From positions 32,343,341 to 32,407,340 of the forward strand of contig CM069612.1 in assembly GCA_035771175.1 (NCBI GenBank): a stretch of 64,000 nucleotides of DNA, given 5' to 3'. The notes under the pieces were generated by a model, which ran no database searches, was not told where the DNA came from, and saw only the letters and a program-made list of their open reading frames with translations. The stretch is from Paratinospora sagittata (lineage: Eukaryota; Streptophyta; Magnoliopsida; Ranunculales; Menispermaceae). Position numbers and translations under genes: made by a program. Below are positions 51,678 to 62,759 of the stretch, piece after piece (the first letter of the stretch is position 1; every line of letters starts with the position of its first letter).

Positions 51678-53185
51678 TCAGAGAACATGCCGGAAGGTGA
51701 GGTTAATTCTTACTGCATCTGCTCTTGCACGCTTGGGCACCGAGTGGACCCAATCCCGCTGGGTGTACCCTTTCATCACCAACAACGATCCATGCTTCAG
51801 TGTAAATGAATACTGATCATCATGGGTGTTCTTTTTCAATCGCTTTCTTGCTGATTGTTCCTCACATCCAACTTTTTCTGCTTGCCCTGCAAGAACAGAG
51901 AGCAAAACACAAAGAAGATTGTGACCATACAATAGCTTGACATCAAGGGTCAAGAATAACCTGAAATCACAAGCAAGCAATAGAAATACTATAGCCATCA
52001 ACTCAACTCAACTAAGCCTTTTTTCAACTCAACTATTTATTTCTGTCTAAGTTCTTTAGATCTTCTTATACCTCTATCATTATTGTGGATTTTCTTCATA
52101 TGTCTAAACCACCTTAATTGGTTTGCTCTCGTTTTATCTTCAATTAAGGCCACTCCTACCATTTCTCAAATGTTCATTTCTAACTCTATATTTTATTGAC
52201 TTGAAGCTTAAAATGCCAATGACTACTTTTTTCTTTTTTTTTTTGGTTTCCAATGAGGTATGCCCACATCCGTCATTTGAGGCAGAACGGAATGATAGAC
52301 CTCTCCCAACGAAGGCATCTCCAAGAATCGAACTCTAAAACTTCTATACAGGGACAACCATAGGACTCAGCCCGCTTCCACTGAGTCAACCACCCGTTGG
52401 TGCCAATGTCTACTTCTACCTTTTAACGACTTGCCGGTTTTCTTCCTCAGTAAGAACTCCCTATCGCACCCAAAGGAGACCGATGCAATCTCCGGGGCCG
52501 GTCCATACAACTTCTCGTTGTCAGAATGCCACGCCACATAGTCAGAACCACCCTTATATCTGTTCAATAGCAAGCTATTAAAGTTGCTCCCAGGAAGTGC
52601 CTCATGAACCTACATTATTATTTCGTCACCATTATTAACAATCTAATGAATAATCTCATGAACCTAAATTCTTCTTATATAACCATAAAAGTAAATATAA
52701 TTCTAGTTTGAGTATTCTTACAGCTGCTAGTATTTGTTTAAGTGGAGGATAATCTTCCCAGGAATAAGCATGAGGCTTATATCCACTATAACAAAGTTCT
52801 TGCAAGCCTTCATTTGCTACATAGCATGTGTCTCTTGGCTGTTTCGTATTGCAAAGGCATCATAATTTCTTCTTTGAAATGTAAGTTTTGTCTATAAAAT
52901 TGTAAATTTAGCTACAGAATCAATGAAATTAAGAGACAGGTTGTATAGTTATAATACCTGAATGCAGGATTTACCAAAGACGTGAATGAAAGGCCTCGTC
53001 CATGGAATCTCTTTGTTGAGGTAATCGAACCATTTCCACGACTCATCAAACGCAAGAAATCGAGGAATGTAAATGACTTCGCTTCCATTTCCAAGATCTA
53101 GAGTTTGCTTCTTCCCCTTCTCCTCCTTGCTAGGGTTAGGGTTAGGGTTCTTCGTTTCGATCCCTCCCTGAAATTTGAAACTCAT
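51678..53185 (-). CDS. ALKBH2: ALKBH2-type DNA oxidative demethylase
   Basis: Exons in transcript order: 53185-52958, 52838-52722, 52609-52420 and 51886-51678 (744 nt, 247 aa), GT-AG and in phase. It is a Fe(II)/2-oxoglutarate dioxygenase of the AlkB family, which repairs 1-methyladenine and 3-methylcytosine in DNA. Iron ligands are His143 and Asp145 in VAWHSDNEK and His226 in DWVHSVPKR. The 2-oxoglutarate-binding arginines are in AVRINLTFRHVL (Arg238, Arg244). The family motif N-R-Y-...-G-x-D (Asn131, Asp138) precedes the first histidine. A basic stretch, SARKRLKKN (190-198), could serve nuclear import. It resembles Arabidopsis At2g22260. Intron 3 contains a LINE fragment and a SINE whose right target duplication ends 4-5 bases from the exon 3 donor. 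Confidence 0.95.
52000..52205 (-). mobile_element. RTE-type LINE 3' fragment (reverse-transcriptase C-terminus)
   Basis: The minus strand reads VGVALIEDKTRANQLRWF then RHMKKIH, the conserved end of plant RTE LINE proteins. It is followed by a tail ending AAAAAAGGCTTAGTTGAGTT. The fragment is 5'-truncated and lies in ALKBH2 intron 3. Confidence 0.75.
52229..52400 (-). mobile_element. tRNA-derived SINE with 15-bp target duplication
   Basis: Minus-strand order is GGTGGTTGACTCAGTGGAAGC (box A, the first 20 bases being diagnostic), TTAGAGTTCGATTCTTGG (box B), a roughly 80-bp body and a poly(A) tail. Direct repeats at 52214-52228 and 52401-52415 match at 14 of 15 positions. Confidence 0.82.
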
Positions 53186-53544
53186 CGAATTGTTGTGTAA
53201 AATTGATTACTTTTTTCAATATTTTTTTATACCTCTATTGATTTGATATACGGTAAGGAGGGGTCTTTCTTTTTTCACTTATTTAGTATATTATTACATC
53301 GTAGCTAATAATCCCTCGCTAAAATGAAACTAAATTAATCTCATAGGAGAAATTAAAATAATACAAATATAATCTGGCTATGCTTACAAGAATAAGATCA
53401 AATAATCAATACATTCTCCAATGTTCATAACCACAATAACAACTTGAATAAAGTCATTAATTAATCACTCTACTAATTAAAACAACCAACACTCAAATCA
53501 AATACATATATATATCCTAATAAACTAACTAATCAAATAATTTC
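53186..53544. other. Spacer between ALKBH2 and the phytocyanin gene
   Basis: About 360 AT-rich bases serve as the ALKBH2 promoter and the 3' flank of the upstream phytocyanin gene, both on the minus strand. No further feature is recognised. Confidence 0.5.
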
Positions 53545-54340
53545 CTACATAAACAGATAAAGGATGACCAACATGCTCCCCAAGGCAGTCATGAAGTATG
53601 ATTCAACAGGAAGCCTAACAGTAGAATTCGGCGTCTGAGGTCCCCAGTCGCCTCCACCGGAGTCTGAACCGCCGCCGCCACTGGGTGCCGGAGCTGAACT
53701 AGGGGGCTCTACTTCAGGATGCACCATGACCCGGATAACCAGTTTTTGACCTGATTTACAGTGCCCCGGCTGGCCACTGATGAAGTAGAAGAACCCGTAA
53801 CGATCAAACCGGAACACCGTGCTTCCGTCCTTGAATTTTGCAATGGGGTTCGTCGCATTACAGGTGGCGTAATCGCCACGGTTCACCACCACCACTGAGT
53901 CGTTCTGGTACTTGAAATCTGAAACATAAATGAGAATTTTGTCAAATTAACCATTAATACATAATAAAGAATTAGTTTCCTTCTAAATTTAGATATGGGC
54001 ACATGTGAATGACTATCATACTATTACACAAAGTTACGTTTAGTCACATATTCCTATACAAATAATCAAAATCATGCATATATATATGGCTAGAAGATGG
54101 ATATATCAACTTGTAGGACAACTTACAAACAGAATCTCCAACATGAAATCTGTTCTTGGTGGCCCAGTCATTGTAGGTTTCGTTCTCTTTTCCAGTTGGT
54201 TTGATCCACCCTTTTGAGCCACCAACTTGAAACTGCTCAAAACCAGACACAGAATCAATGGCAGCCATGGAGATGATCAAGAAGAGAAAGGAGAGAAGCA
54301 CAAAGCTGTGAAGCTTTGGTTCTTTGGTTAGAGAAGCCAT
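53545..54340 (-). CDS. Early-nodulin-like phytocyanin, probably GPI-anchored
   Basis: Exons 54340-54127 and 53918-53545 (588 nt, 195 aa); the intron splits a Tyr codon in phase 1, as is common in phytocyanins. The signal peptide is about residues 1-33 (hydrophobic VLLSFLFLIISMAAI). The phytocyanin domain runs to about residue 140 (FQVGGSKGWIKP ... NRFHVGDSVYFKYQ, DYATCNATNPI, FISGQPGHCKSGQKL). A Pro/Ser/Gly-rich arabinogalactan-type linker and a hydrophobic C-terminus follow, the usual GPI-addition layout. The first copper-binding His of true plastocyanin-like proteins is replaced (FKYQNDSV), and the Cys/His/Met set is incomplete. It should not bind type-I copper, as in the ENODL subgroup. 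The TTG-started extension to 54358 is rejected. Confidence 0.93.
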
Positions 54341-56079
54341 TGGCTCTGAAATTATCAAGTAGTAAAGTAGAGATGAAGAAGTGACGAGATGAATATAGTA
54401 AGATCAGAAAGAAGAAAATGCATGGGATTTAAAAGGAGGGGATGAGGGTGGCAGTTATGTTAGTTAATTAACTTCCAGTGAGGAAGAGGGGCGAGTGGGG
54501 AGGTGCAAGGTAGCTACTATTTAGTCACACGTTTTTTTAGTTCAAAAAATTAATAATGTAAAAGGATTGTGTACTGCTAGATGTTGATTTAGAAAACTAC
54601 TTCCGGGCTCATTTGGACAAACATGCATTAGTAAACAGGAAAGTAATCAATTTCTAATTAGCAGTAATTGAGAATTATGAGGCATAAAGTTGTCTAATAC
54701 TAAGAAATATTAATGAAACCACATTCCAAAAGTCGTAAAAAGGGAATTTTAAGTTATAAATGAACAAGGGCGCAGCCAAAATTTTTATTTAGGGTGGGCT
54801 AAAAAATTTTTTTATACAAACCTCAACGATACAAAGAAAATTCATTGATTAAGATATGTAAATCACTAATATTCAAAAGATAAGCATGTATAGTCACATA
54901 TATAGTTGTAACTTTTACAGTTAGATTATCATTTCTCTTTCAGTAAGAAAAATACTAATCTAATTGTAAAAATTTGTAACTATATATATTTAACTATACA
55001 TGTGTATCCATTAGATCATTTATTGCACACTTTAAGATATGTTAATCGCTAATATCTAAAGGATATGCATGTGTAGTTATTTTGAATTAAGCTAAGCATT
55101 ATTATAGAAAAAAAAGGTCCACTAAACCTTTCGAAAACCATTAAACAGTCTTATCTTTAATGTTGTAAGTCGACGCTTGAGTGACAAATTCAGAAGAGTG
55201 TGTTTTCAAGTGTTTATATGTAAATTTTTTATTTGAATGTGATTATAGTTTGTTTGATATTATATTTTGATAAATTAATATTTTTAATAAATTTCTTTTT
55301 ATTTAATTAGATTATTTTAATTTTTTATATAATTTTATAAATTAATATTTAACTCACCACTAGTTAGTTAGGGGTATGGATGTATTACTAACACTAACAT
55401 GAATACAAACATTGTTTCTTTAAAATAATAATAATAAATGAATACTGGGCGCCCCGAATGAAACTCCATAAAAATTTAATAATTAAAGTTTGAGTCCGTT
55501 TGGGTTGGCCCATGTCGGGAGGGTACTCAGCGCAAACGTCTCTGTCATGCTAGAGTCCGCGAGAATTAGTTTCACCCAAATGACAAAAGGACAACTCTCG
55601 GGTGCCCAAAAACCGGTAATTAGAAAAGAAAAAAAAACTTTAATAATTAAAATTCACTTATATATAGTAAAAATTAAAATTAAAATTCATTAGTACATAA
55701 TATTGGTATATAATGAGATCTTTTCAGGCTTCATTTAATCTAATACCTAAACACATTTTATTTTTTTTGTATTGAATATACTAAGAATAGTAGATACACA
55801 TAGAAAATATGAAATTCTTAGAAATGAGAAAAAAAAAATCTGTATTGAAATGAACCACTTCCAAAAATAAACATCTCTTCCCATCTTGAAATGTAGTTTT
55901 ATATACTCTTAAATTTTCAAAAATAATTTTCAAATATTATATCAAAAACAATTTAAAAATTAAAATTTATTTATTACAACTAATACACTATTATTTTTTC
56001 AATGAAATCCACTAATCTTTCAAGACATATTTTCAAACAATTACTAAATACTAGACCGTCAATTTGAAATTTAATAATT

Positions 56080-56114
<35 letters not shown>

Positions 56115-56575
56115 AGAACATCAGGAGCAAAGGCTACATCCGGGACTCTTCCTAGAGCTATGCTGCATGAGCGACAGCTGTGCAGGAGTGACGCAGAGGC
56201 TAACACGTGGCAGAGATACATAACTCCTCCATGATATCTCCGAATCGTAACGACCACCCGGAAAAGGAGGGAGAGACGTCATAGCTTCCGCGCGTGAACT
56301 CCACAATTGGCTACCTGCACAGCAGGTCACCGTCAACTTCATAATCCATTTTTAGTCACTTAATTTAAAAAACTACCTGCAAAGAGTTTAATGCTTTGTA
56401 ATAAATATGACAGCAAATACTAACCGAGTTTAGAAGAATCTCTTAATAAATAACAGTGCAAACCTGCTGAGTGAGTGTGACACATGTCAGCTTGTTTATC
56501 ATATAATGAGGACCACGTGACCGGCTATTGCCGGTTGGTGACCGTATGGTTCCTGGTTTAGCCGGTGCTCCAGGG
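54341..56575. other. Intergenic DNA between phytocyanin and MIR156
   Basis: The phytocyanin promoter (CATGCA and a TTTTAAAT block near 54418-54440) is followed by AT-rich DNA, a SINE-like insertion at 55488-55637 and an (AT)n tract near 56082. A GC-richer stretch at 56110-56340 has no recognisable coding content. Confidence 0.5.
55488..55637 (+). mobile_element. Short retroposon with poly(A) tail and 13-bp target duplication
   Basis: A GC-rich 150-bp block (GTTTGAGTCCGTTTGGGTTGG ... CTCTCGGGTGCCC) ends in AGAAAAGAAAAAAAAC. It is flanked by identical 13-mers TTTAATAATTAAA at 55475-55487 and 55638-55650. It stands out sharply from AT-rich surroundings. The AT-rich 13-mer lowers certainty. SINE family unnamed. 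Confidence 0.55.
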
Positions 56576-56583
56576 TCTATAAG
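56576..56583 (+). promoter_or_regulatory. Candidate TATA element of the MIR156 transcript
   Basis: TCTATAAG lies in a GC-richer segment about 30 bases before a pyrimidine-rich leader-like stretch (56630-56720), 850 bp upstream of the miRNA hairpin. Such long leaders are common for MIR156 transcripts. It is suggestive only. Confidence 0.35.
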
Positions 56584-57414
56584 AAGGAAGGACGTGCACA
56601 TTGTATACATCACTACTGTTCCATTGTATATGCAGTAGTAAAGCTCTATCCAGTGCTTCTTCTCTTATTTCTCTTTATCTCTTTCTTTCTTTGTTTTTTC
56701 TCCCTTTTTTTTATTATTATTTTATGGAGTTTATTTTTCATTAAAGGAGTTTTGAAGCTTTTGATGAAATGGGCCATCAGTTGTGATATGGACTCATGAA
56801 CAGATCTTCTTCCTCTAATTTCTTTTCTTCTTCTTCTTCTTTTTCTTTTTCTTATATTGTATGCTAGCTAGCTATGCTTTGTTTTTCCAATCATTGTTTA
56901 TTAAGTGACATTCATTAATGTTTTCTTAATAAGTTTGATCAGATATTCTTTTCATTTGCATATATATATATATATATATAGCTTGTTCTTGGATAAAGAA
57001 AAAGAAAGTCTGTATATATGATTCATTTTTTCTGCAAAAATTCAATTATATCATTATCATTTTAACTGCAACTTTTTTTTTTTTGTACCCTTTACTTTTA
57101 GATCCAAATATTTCTGACTTTCAGATCTGCTGAATTCTTCAATGGGTCCTAACTGATCATCTCAGCTCTCTTTTTGAAGAATCTCAATGTAGTGCTTGCA
57201 AGTAGTTGTGTTTACTTATATATGGTTCTTCTTGTGTGTTGTGATATATTCTAAATTAAATTAAGTACTTCATGTCTAATTGGTCTTTGTTTCGGAAAAT
57301 TTTATTTTTTTAGGGAGATCATCTATGCAGCATTAATGCATGCATGTATAAAACATATATATGTATAAGGATATGATGACTGGTGTAGAAAGAAGGAAGA
57401 AGAGAAGGAAAAAA

Positions 57415-57520
57415 GAGAGATGATGCGTTGACAGAAGAGAGAGAGCACAACCCAACATTAGCTAAAGAAAAGCTTTGCTTTTGTTGGGAGTGTGCTCTTT
57501 CCTCTTCTGTCAGTATCACC
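57415..57520 (+). ncRNA. MIR156: MIR156 precursor hairpin
   Basis: The 5' arm carries TGACAGAAGAGAGAGAGCAC at 57429-57448, a miR156 family mature sequence (a U at 57428 would give the 21-nt form). The 3' arm (about 57490-57512) reads GTGTGCTCTTTCCTCTTCTG then TCA, pairing with few bulges as miR156*. Flanking CAACCCAACA and TGTTGGGAG extend the stem around a loop of about 30 nt (57455-57483). miR156 cleaves SPL transcription-factor mRNAs and controls the juvenile-to-adult phase change. No annotated protein gene overlaps; the open frame on the opposite strand is a shadow. The surrounding 56.6-58.0 kb is probably the primary transcript. Confidence 0.95.
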
Positions 57521-58267
57521 ATTCCTCTAATGACATCTTTCTCTCTTTCTTTCTCTCATGTGTTTCATCAGCACTGTTAAATCGAGATCAAACGGCCCAC
57601 AAAGTGCTACACATGTAAAGTGACATATCTTTTGATGATGAAGTTGTGATGTTGTGGAGCCTTTTAGGAGTGATTTGTTTTTTATTCTTAAATGTTGCTT
57701 TTTTTTTCCATTAATTGAAATGGTGTTTTGGTTCATATGATACATATGATGTTATAATCCTTTTTGATATACTTGACATTGTTAGTGTGATCATTGTAGG
57801 TGGAATATATGGAAGTGATGCAGAGATAAAAAGATATAATGGGTGCAATCTCCTCAATAGAATTAATTACAAGGATGAAGATAAAACTCTGCAACTTGTG
57901 CGCAAGGGGATGAATATTGGGACATCTTATTTATTTGTACTTTCAAAGTGTATGTACATTGATGTAATAGAATAGAAGAAAGAAAGAACATTCATATATT
58001 AATTTATTTTCTTGATTCAGATGGTTTTTCATTGTGGGATTTTTTTTTTTTTAATTTCAATGAAGTTTCTGTTAATGATTTTTTTCAAAAAAATGTTATG
58101 ATATTTTATTTTTTGAAATTGTGGATGATGGCATGTGAAGAAAAGAGGAAAGAGATAGTAAGCGAAAAGAATGTGATGAGCCCTGACAACCATAAAAGGG
58201 AAGAAAAAGGAAGGAAGAAAGAAAGGGACAAATAAAGATAAGAAGAAATCTAATGATTATACATAAA

Positions 58268-58450
58268 GCCTTTTTTGTCACACCTCATCGAGCCTGCTTA
58301 CAGCGTCTAATACCCCAGGATCATTTGTCCCTACTATTCACTCATAAACAGTACAGGGTCTTTCCCGAATTCGAATCTCACACCTTATATAGATTGATTT
58401 TGCAATTTAAGTAATCATTAAACCAATGATACTTGGAGATATTGTATTTT
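58268..58450 (-). mobile_element. SINE-like fragment
   Basis: On the minus strand GGTTTAATGATTACTTAAAT (box-A-like) is followed by GTGAGATTCGAATTCGGG (box-B-like) and GC-rich sequence ending GTGTGACAAAAAAGG. A short A tail and the tRNA-like boxes suggest a SINE; no clear target duplication was found. Confidence 0.4.
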
Positions 58451-58964
58451 CATGCCCCCCAATAAATAAATAAATAAATAAATAAAACAAGAAGAAGAAG
58501 AAGAATGGTTCAAGATTCGGATACAGTATCCAAAAATCCGAAAAACATCAAAACCTTATATTCAAAAACAGTTTTTCACTATTTCTTAAAGAAATGGATT
58601 TGTTTTCAAAAAACAATAAAAAATTATTTTTTAAGTTTTTTTAATTTTAAATTGTATTCTTATTTTTCGGAACGTGAACTAAACGCTGCCTAAGCTATTT
58701 ATATTTTATAATGAGTAATGGGCTGTTCTACTAAGTTGTTATGAACTCACTTCACTTCAACAGTAAAGAACAAATATAACATGCTGTAAATTTACAAATC
58801 CATTCCCATATATCTAATGATGTTCATTATCAAATGGATTATAGAAAGATGGTTTACAACAAAAAAGAGTTATCATTTTGTTAGGATACAAACACAAATC
58901 TGGGACTCCATTTCTAGATCCTACATGTTTCCTATCAACCAGTAACATTAACAAAAGAAGCATG

Positions 58965-61285
58965 CTAAGGGTGATCAACCCACTTGAGCTTTAATTCAAT
59001 CTCCCCAGACTCAACTCCATTCAGCCTTAACCAAACATTCTGGACAATCTCACCGTCTACACAACTAATACAGCTTTCTCTAACTAAGCAGTTATCTCTA
59101 TCAGGAATTACCGTCCTTATTCTCGTCTCACTTGTTGAAGACTGTACAAACCGTTTCAGCCTCGCTGCTGAAGCAATTGGTTGAAGGGCGAGGTGTGCAT
59201 TTCCCATCTTATCATCTGCCTTGAATCGGTCTTTGTCAAACACATTCTGGAGACGAAGAACGTGCGTTAGTTCAACACAAGTGATATTAATGGCAGCGCA
59301 AACACAGAAAGGCGAGAGCATCGATTTCAATTTCGTCAATCAAGTGGTGATTACTCAATTAACAAACTAAATTATCTATAACCTGTATCTACACTTTTGA
59401 CTCAATCACGAAACTCAAATACATCCAATTTTATCTAAAATCCTAATTGAATGATAACCTAAAAATAAATAAATCAATCAAAATAAAAAATGAAATAAAA
59501 AGAAAATCCTAATCACTCTATAACTCTCATATGCGAACGATACACACAATGTAAAGGGATAACGTATCATGCAACAGGTATTTCATTTCTTTTCCCATAA
59601 AGTTAAGAAGAAACAAGAAAGTAGACTAGACTAGCTAGATGAATCTTGGCAAGATAATTGAGAACTAAATCAATAAGCCATAGTCAAAGTAATAGAAAGA
59701 AAGTACCAATATCCATGGATGCCTTTAATTCTAAGCCTGAAACTAACACAACACAGTGATCAGCCTATTACAACAACTCGCAAATAATTTGTGCGAGTCT
59801 ATAGTGTTTCATGGAGATCTTATCTTCTGTTGGAAAGATTAGTCACATGAATAGGAGTAAAGGGGTCCTAAAACCTGTTAATATTTTTTTTTCCCCTGCA
59901 ACTTGTTCCTTTGGGGGGGATTGACCATTTAATTCTCGCACAGTTCTGTGCTAAATTTACTCGAACCAGTGGTATTGAAATCAATAAACTGTGGGCATAT
60001 TTGCAGAATTAGACAGGAAGACAATGCATGAACTAATGAACAAGTCAACTTGGCATTACATGAATATAAAGAAACAGGGTCTTCGTTTCTTCTACACATG
60101 TGATAGTCAAATCAAAACAGTACAAGACAACGCCATGACTGGAAAATAGAAATTTTAAAAAGCTAAGGCAAAAGGCAGGCATGCAAGTTGGCAATAAAAT
60201 ATACTAAGCTGCCTGATCTTGTAGTATTTTCAGTAAGTAGTTTAGACCAACAAGAAGAAAACAGAAAGAGTTCAAAATTAATTTATTCAAATGCATGGAA
60301 CACTCTGTTTAAATGAACAGAACATAAGGACTCACCAAGTTGAGCACTCCTACGGGCCGTTCCACAGAAAGAGTTATCTCTTCATTCCATATGGGATTAA
60401 GGCAACTGTTAATAACCTTTGTCTTTGCTGTCTGGTGCACATGAAAAACAGAGAATAATTGCATCAGTATTAAATGGGATTAAGACAGCTTGACAAAATG
60501 TAGTATACGCCAAAATCTTGATATTTTTACACTTTATAACTGCAATTATACACCATGGCCACTATATATTATTGCTTTTATAAACCGATATATACCAAAA
60601 TACTTTGACATGGGAAACTTCTACATCCATACGTGTACAGATAAGTCATCAACATGAGAAGAGATAAATTTTGTTTGATGTGTGAGGAGTATTTGACTTT
60701 ACCCAGCATGATTAATTTCCTAAATATGCAACAACTTTTTAATTTTGACAACAGTACATCTGAATGTTTCAAGATTTCTCACATCAGAAAGATTATGCTG
60801 GCATAATCTATATAGCATTTGAAAAGAATGAATTATAGCTATCTTTTCCTTGGAGCATAAAAACAAAGCTTTTGCACAGTCAATTGCATGATTGAGAAAC
60901 AAATACTTCCATTGAACAAAATAATTCAAAGAATGCAAAAGAGAAAGTCATGAGACATGGCCCCTCAATTTAAAATGATTCCATATATATAGTTTTTGTT
61001 TTTGAAAGATACTAAGCTTAAAAGTTAACATAGATAGCTCTAGCGTATTAATGGAATTTGAGGCTGAACGTTTTGAAAAAGGAAATAATCAAATTAAAGA
61101 GATGCTAAAACATGTCGAACAACCAATTATCAGAAAAGAAAGACATAGAAAGAACAATTTAAAATTCGAGAGACCTGATTTCCCAGCTTGACCACGACAT
61201 AAGGATCACTTGTCCAGAAGTCTCGAACCACCAGCTGTTTCCCTTGCACTATAATTATCTTTATCAGTCCAACAATCTCCCCCAT
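58965..61285 (-). CDS. Small C2-domain protein (CAR family type)
   Basis: Exons in transcript order: 61285-61175, 60431-60336 and 59246-58965 (489 nt, 162 aa), all phase 0. One C2 domain fills the protein: GLIKIIIVQGKQLVVRDF, TSDPYVVVKLGNQ, NPIWNEEITLSV and NVFDKDRFKADDKMGNAHL. Calcium-loop acidic residues are present (Asp22, Asp27, Asp73, Asp75, Asp81/82). The insert ASAARLKRFVQSSTSETRIR is typical of plant CAR (C2-domain ABA-related) proteins, which bind membranes in a Ca2+-dependent way and recruit ABA receptors; closest from memory is the At1g70790 type. A 5'UTR intron is predicted from 62631 to 61313. An upstream ATG overlaps the start (listed separately). Confidence 0.92.
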
Positions 61286-61295
61286 AAAACCGCAT
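61206..61295 (-). other. Upstream ORF overlapping the CAR start codon
   Basis: An ATG at 61295-61293, ten bases before the main ATG and in another frame, opens 29 codons ending TGA at 61208-61206 inside the first coding exon. If the leader is spliced at 61312 as predicted, ribosomes meet it first. Its context (GTAGATGC) is weaker than that of the main start (TTTTATGGG). Confidence 0.5.
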
Positions 61296-61312
61296 CTACT
61301 TTGAAATCAATT

Positions 61313-62631
61313 CTGTAAGAAACGCCAATGCCACTCCTGCTCAAACATGAACCCTAATATAGTTCAGTAAGCATTAATGAAACTGAAAATAGCAGCAAAA
61401 CGGGTACTTTCTCTTCTTGCATTAACAATAATAAATACTCATTATTTGTATCCAAAAGTGTTTCATTTTCATGGAATAGCACTTAAAAGAAGCACCCTTA
61501 TTTGTTCTTCTAATAGGAACAGCTTTAAACACAAGATCACTGACTTGCCATTTGAAGTTTTGATCTATGGATGAGGAGTATATTTTTTTTTTAGTTTACA
61601 CCATGACATGAAATCAATTGTTAACATATATGTAAGCTGGAATATTGGCATCAATCAGAAATTACTGAATAATTTAAGTTGATTTTCTTATAAGATCACG
61701 AGTCCATCAACTACAAAGATAATCTACGTAATCAGAGAAAAAAGAAATAGATCATAATTCTAACAGGGCCTATGTGGGTCATCATTCTCACTCCAGAAAT
61801 TTGTTTCCTATAAGCTTTTTTTCTTCTTTTTTTTTTGGGGAAATGCTTAAAAGGTGATTGAAGTAGGCCCTTAGACTTCTTTCCAGATCTTGTGAACTCC
61901 CAAGTTATATTTTCCAAACATTTCAAAAGAAAAGAAAGATAATATAAACCATAAACTTTCTTGCCCACAAATGGTTCTTCAAGCAAGACTACAGAGAATT
62001 TCACAAAGCTAAAAATTCTGAGAAAAAATTATAATTACACAAAATAATCAAAAGGAAATTCCAGAAAAATACAAATGAATATAAAATCTAAATGAGGATT
62101 CCAAGCAAAAAAAGAAAAAAGTAAATAAAATCTCCACAACCCCACATCTTCCATGACCTACCCATATAACAATCAGAACCAAAAGCTCAAACCATAGAAC
62201 AACAAATCTGCCACTTCTACATTTTTCAGAATAAAACCAGCCATTAAAACTTAGATTATTAGCAGCAGAAACAACCCCATTTTTCTTCTCTTCCTTCAAT
62301 ATCCAACCCAAATCCAACAATAGACTTAAGACTAACCAAACTAAAGCAGAAATGCCACTATCAAAACTGCACCATTTTTCAAGCAAAAAACACCATCTTA
62401 AAAAAAAAAAAAAAAAAAAAAACCAGCTTTCTAATTGAAAGATAACAGCCCAAACAAACCCAAAAATTCTTCAGGAAAAAAAAAAAAAAAAAAAACCACA
62501 AAATTAAAGAGAGCAACAAACCAAACACACCTTACAACTGAAAAACCAACAAAATTAAAAATAAAAAATAAAAAATACAACCATTTTACAAAATAAAAAT
62601 CAAAGAAATAAAACTTAGTTGCCCACATTAC
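61313..62631 (-). other. Predicted 5'UTR intron of the CAR-type gene
   Basis: The donor GAGAAAG|GTAATG at 62632/62631 and acceptor TTCTTACAG|AATTG at 61313/61312 bracket 1.3 kb of AT-rich DNA without a recognisable gene. Poly(A) and poly(T) tracts lie at 62401-62422 and 62476-62494 on the plus strand. Confidence 0.5.
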
Positions 62632-62759
62632 CTTTCTCTGTCACTCTCTCTGTTATTCAATTCCTGCAACTCCAAAACAGCAAATCGATCAGTTTTTTTT
62701 TTTTTTCTCTGCTTTTCCACCGGTTCTTACGCGCTAATTTAAGCAACCGGCAAAAGGGT

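Noticed and set aside
57319..57522. 67-aa minus-strand frame over MIR156
   Set aside because: It is complementary to the miRNA hairpin; the palindromic stem explains the open frame.
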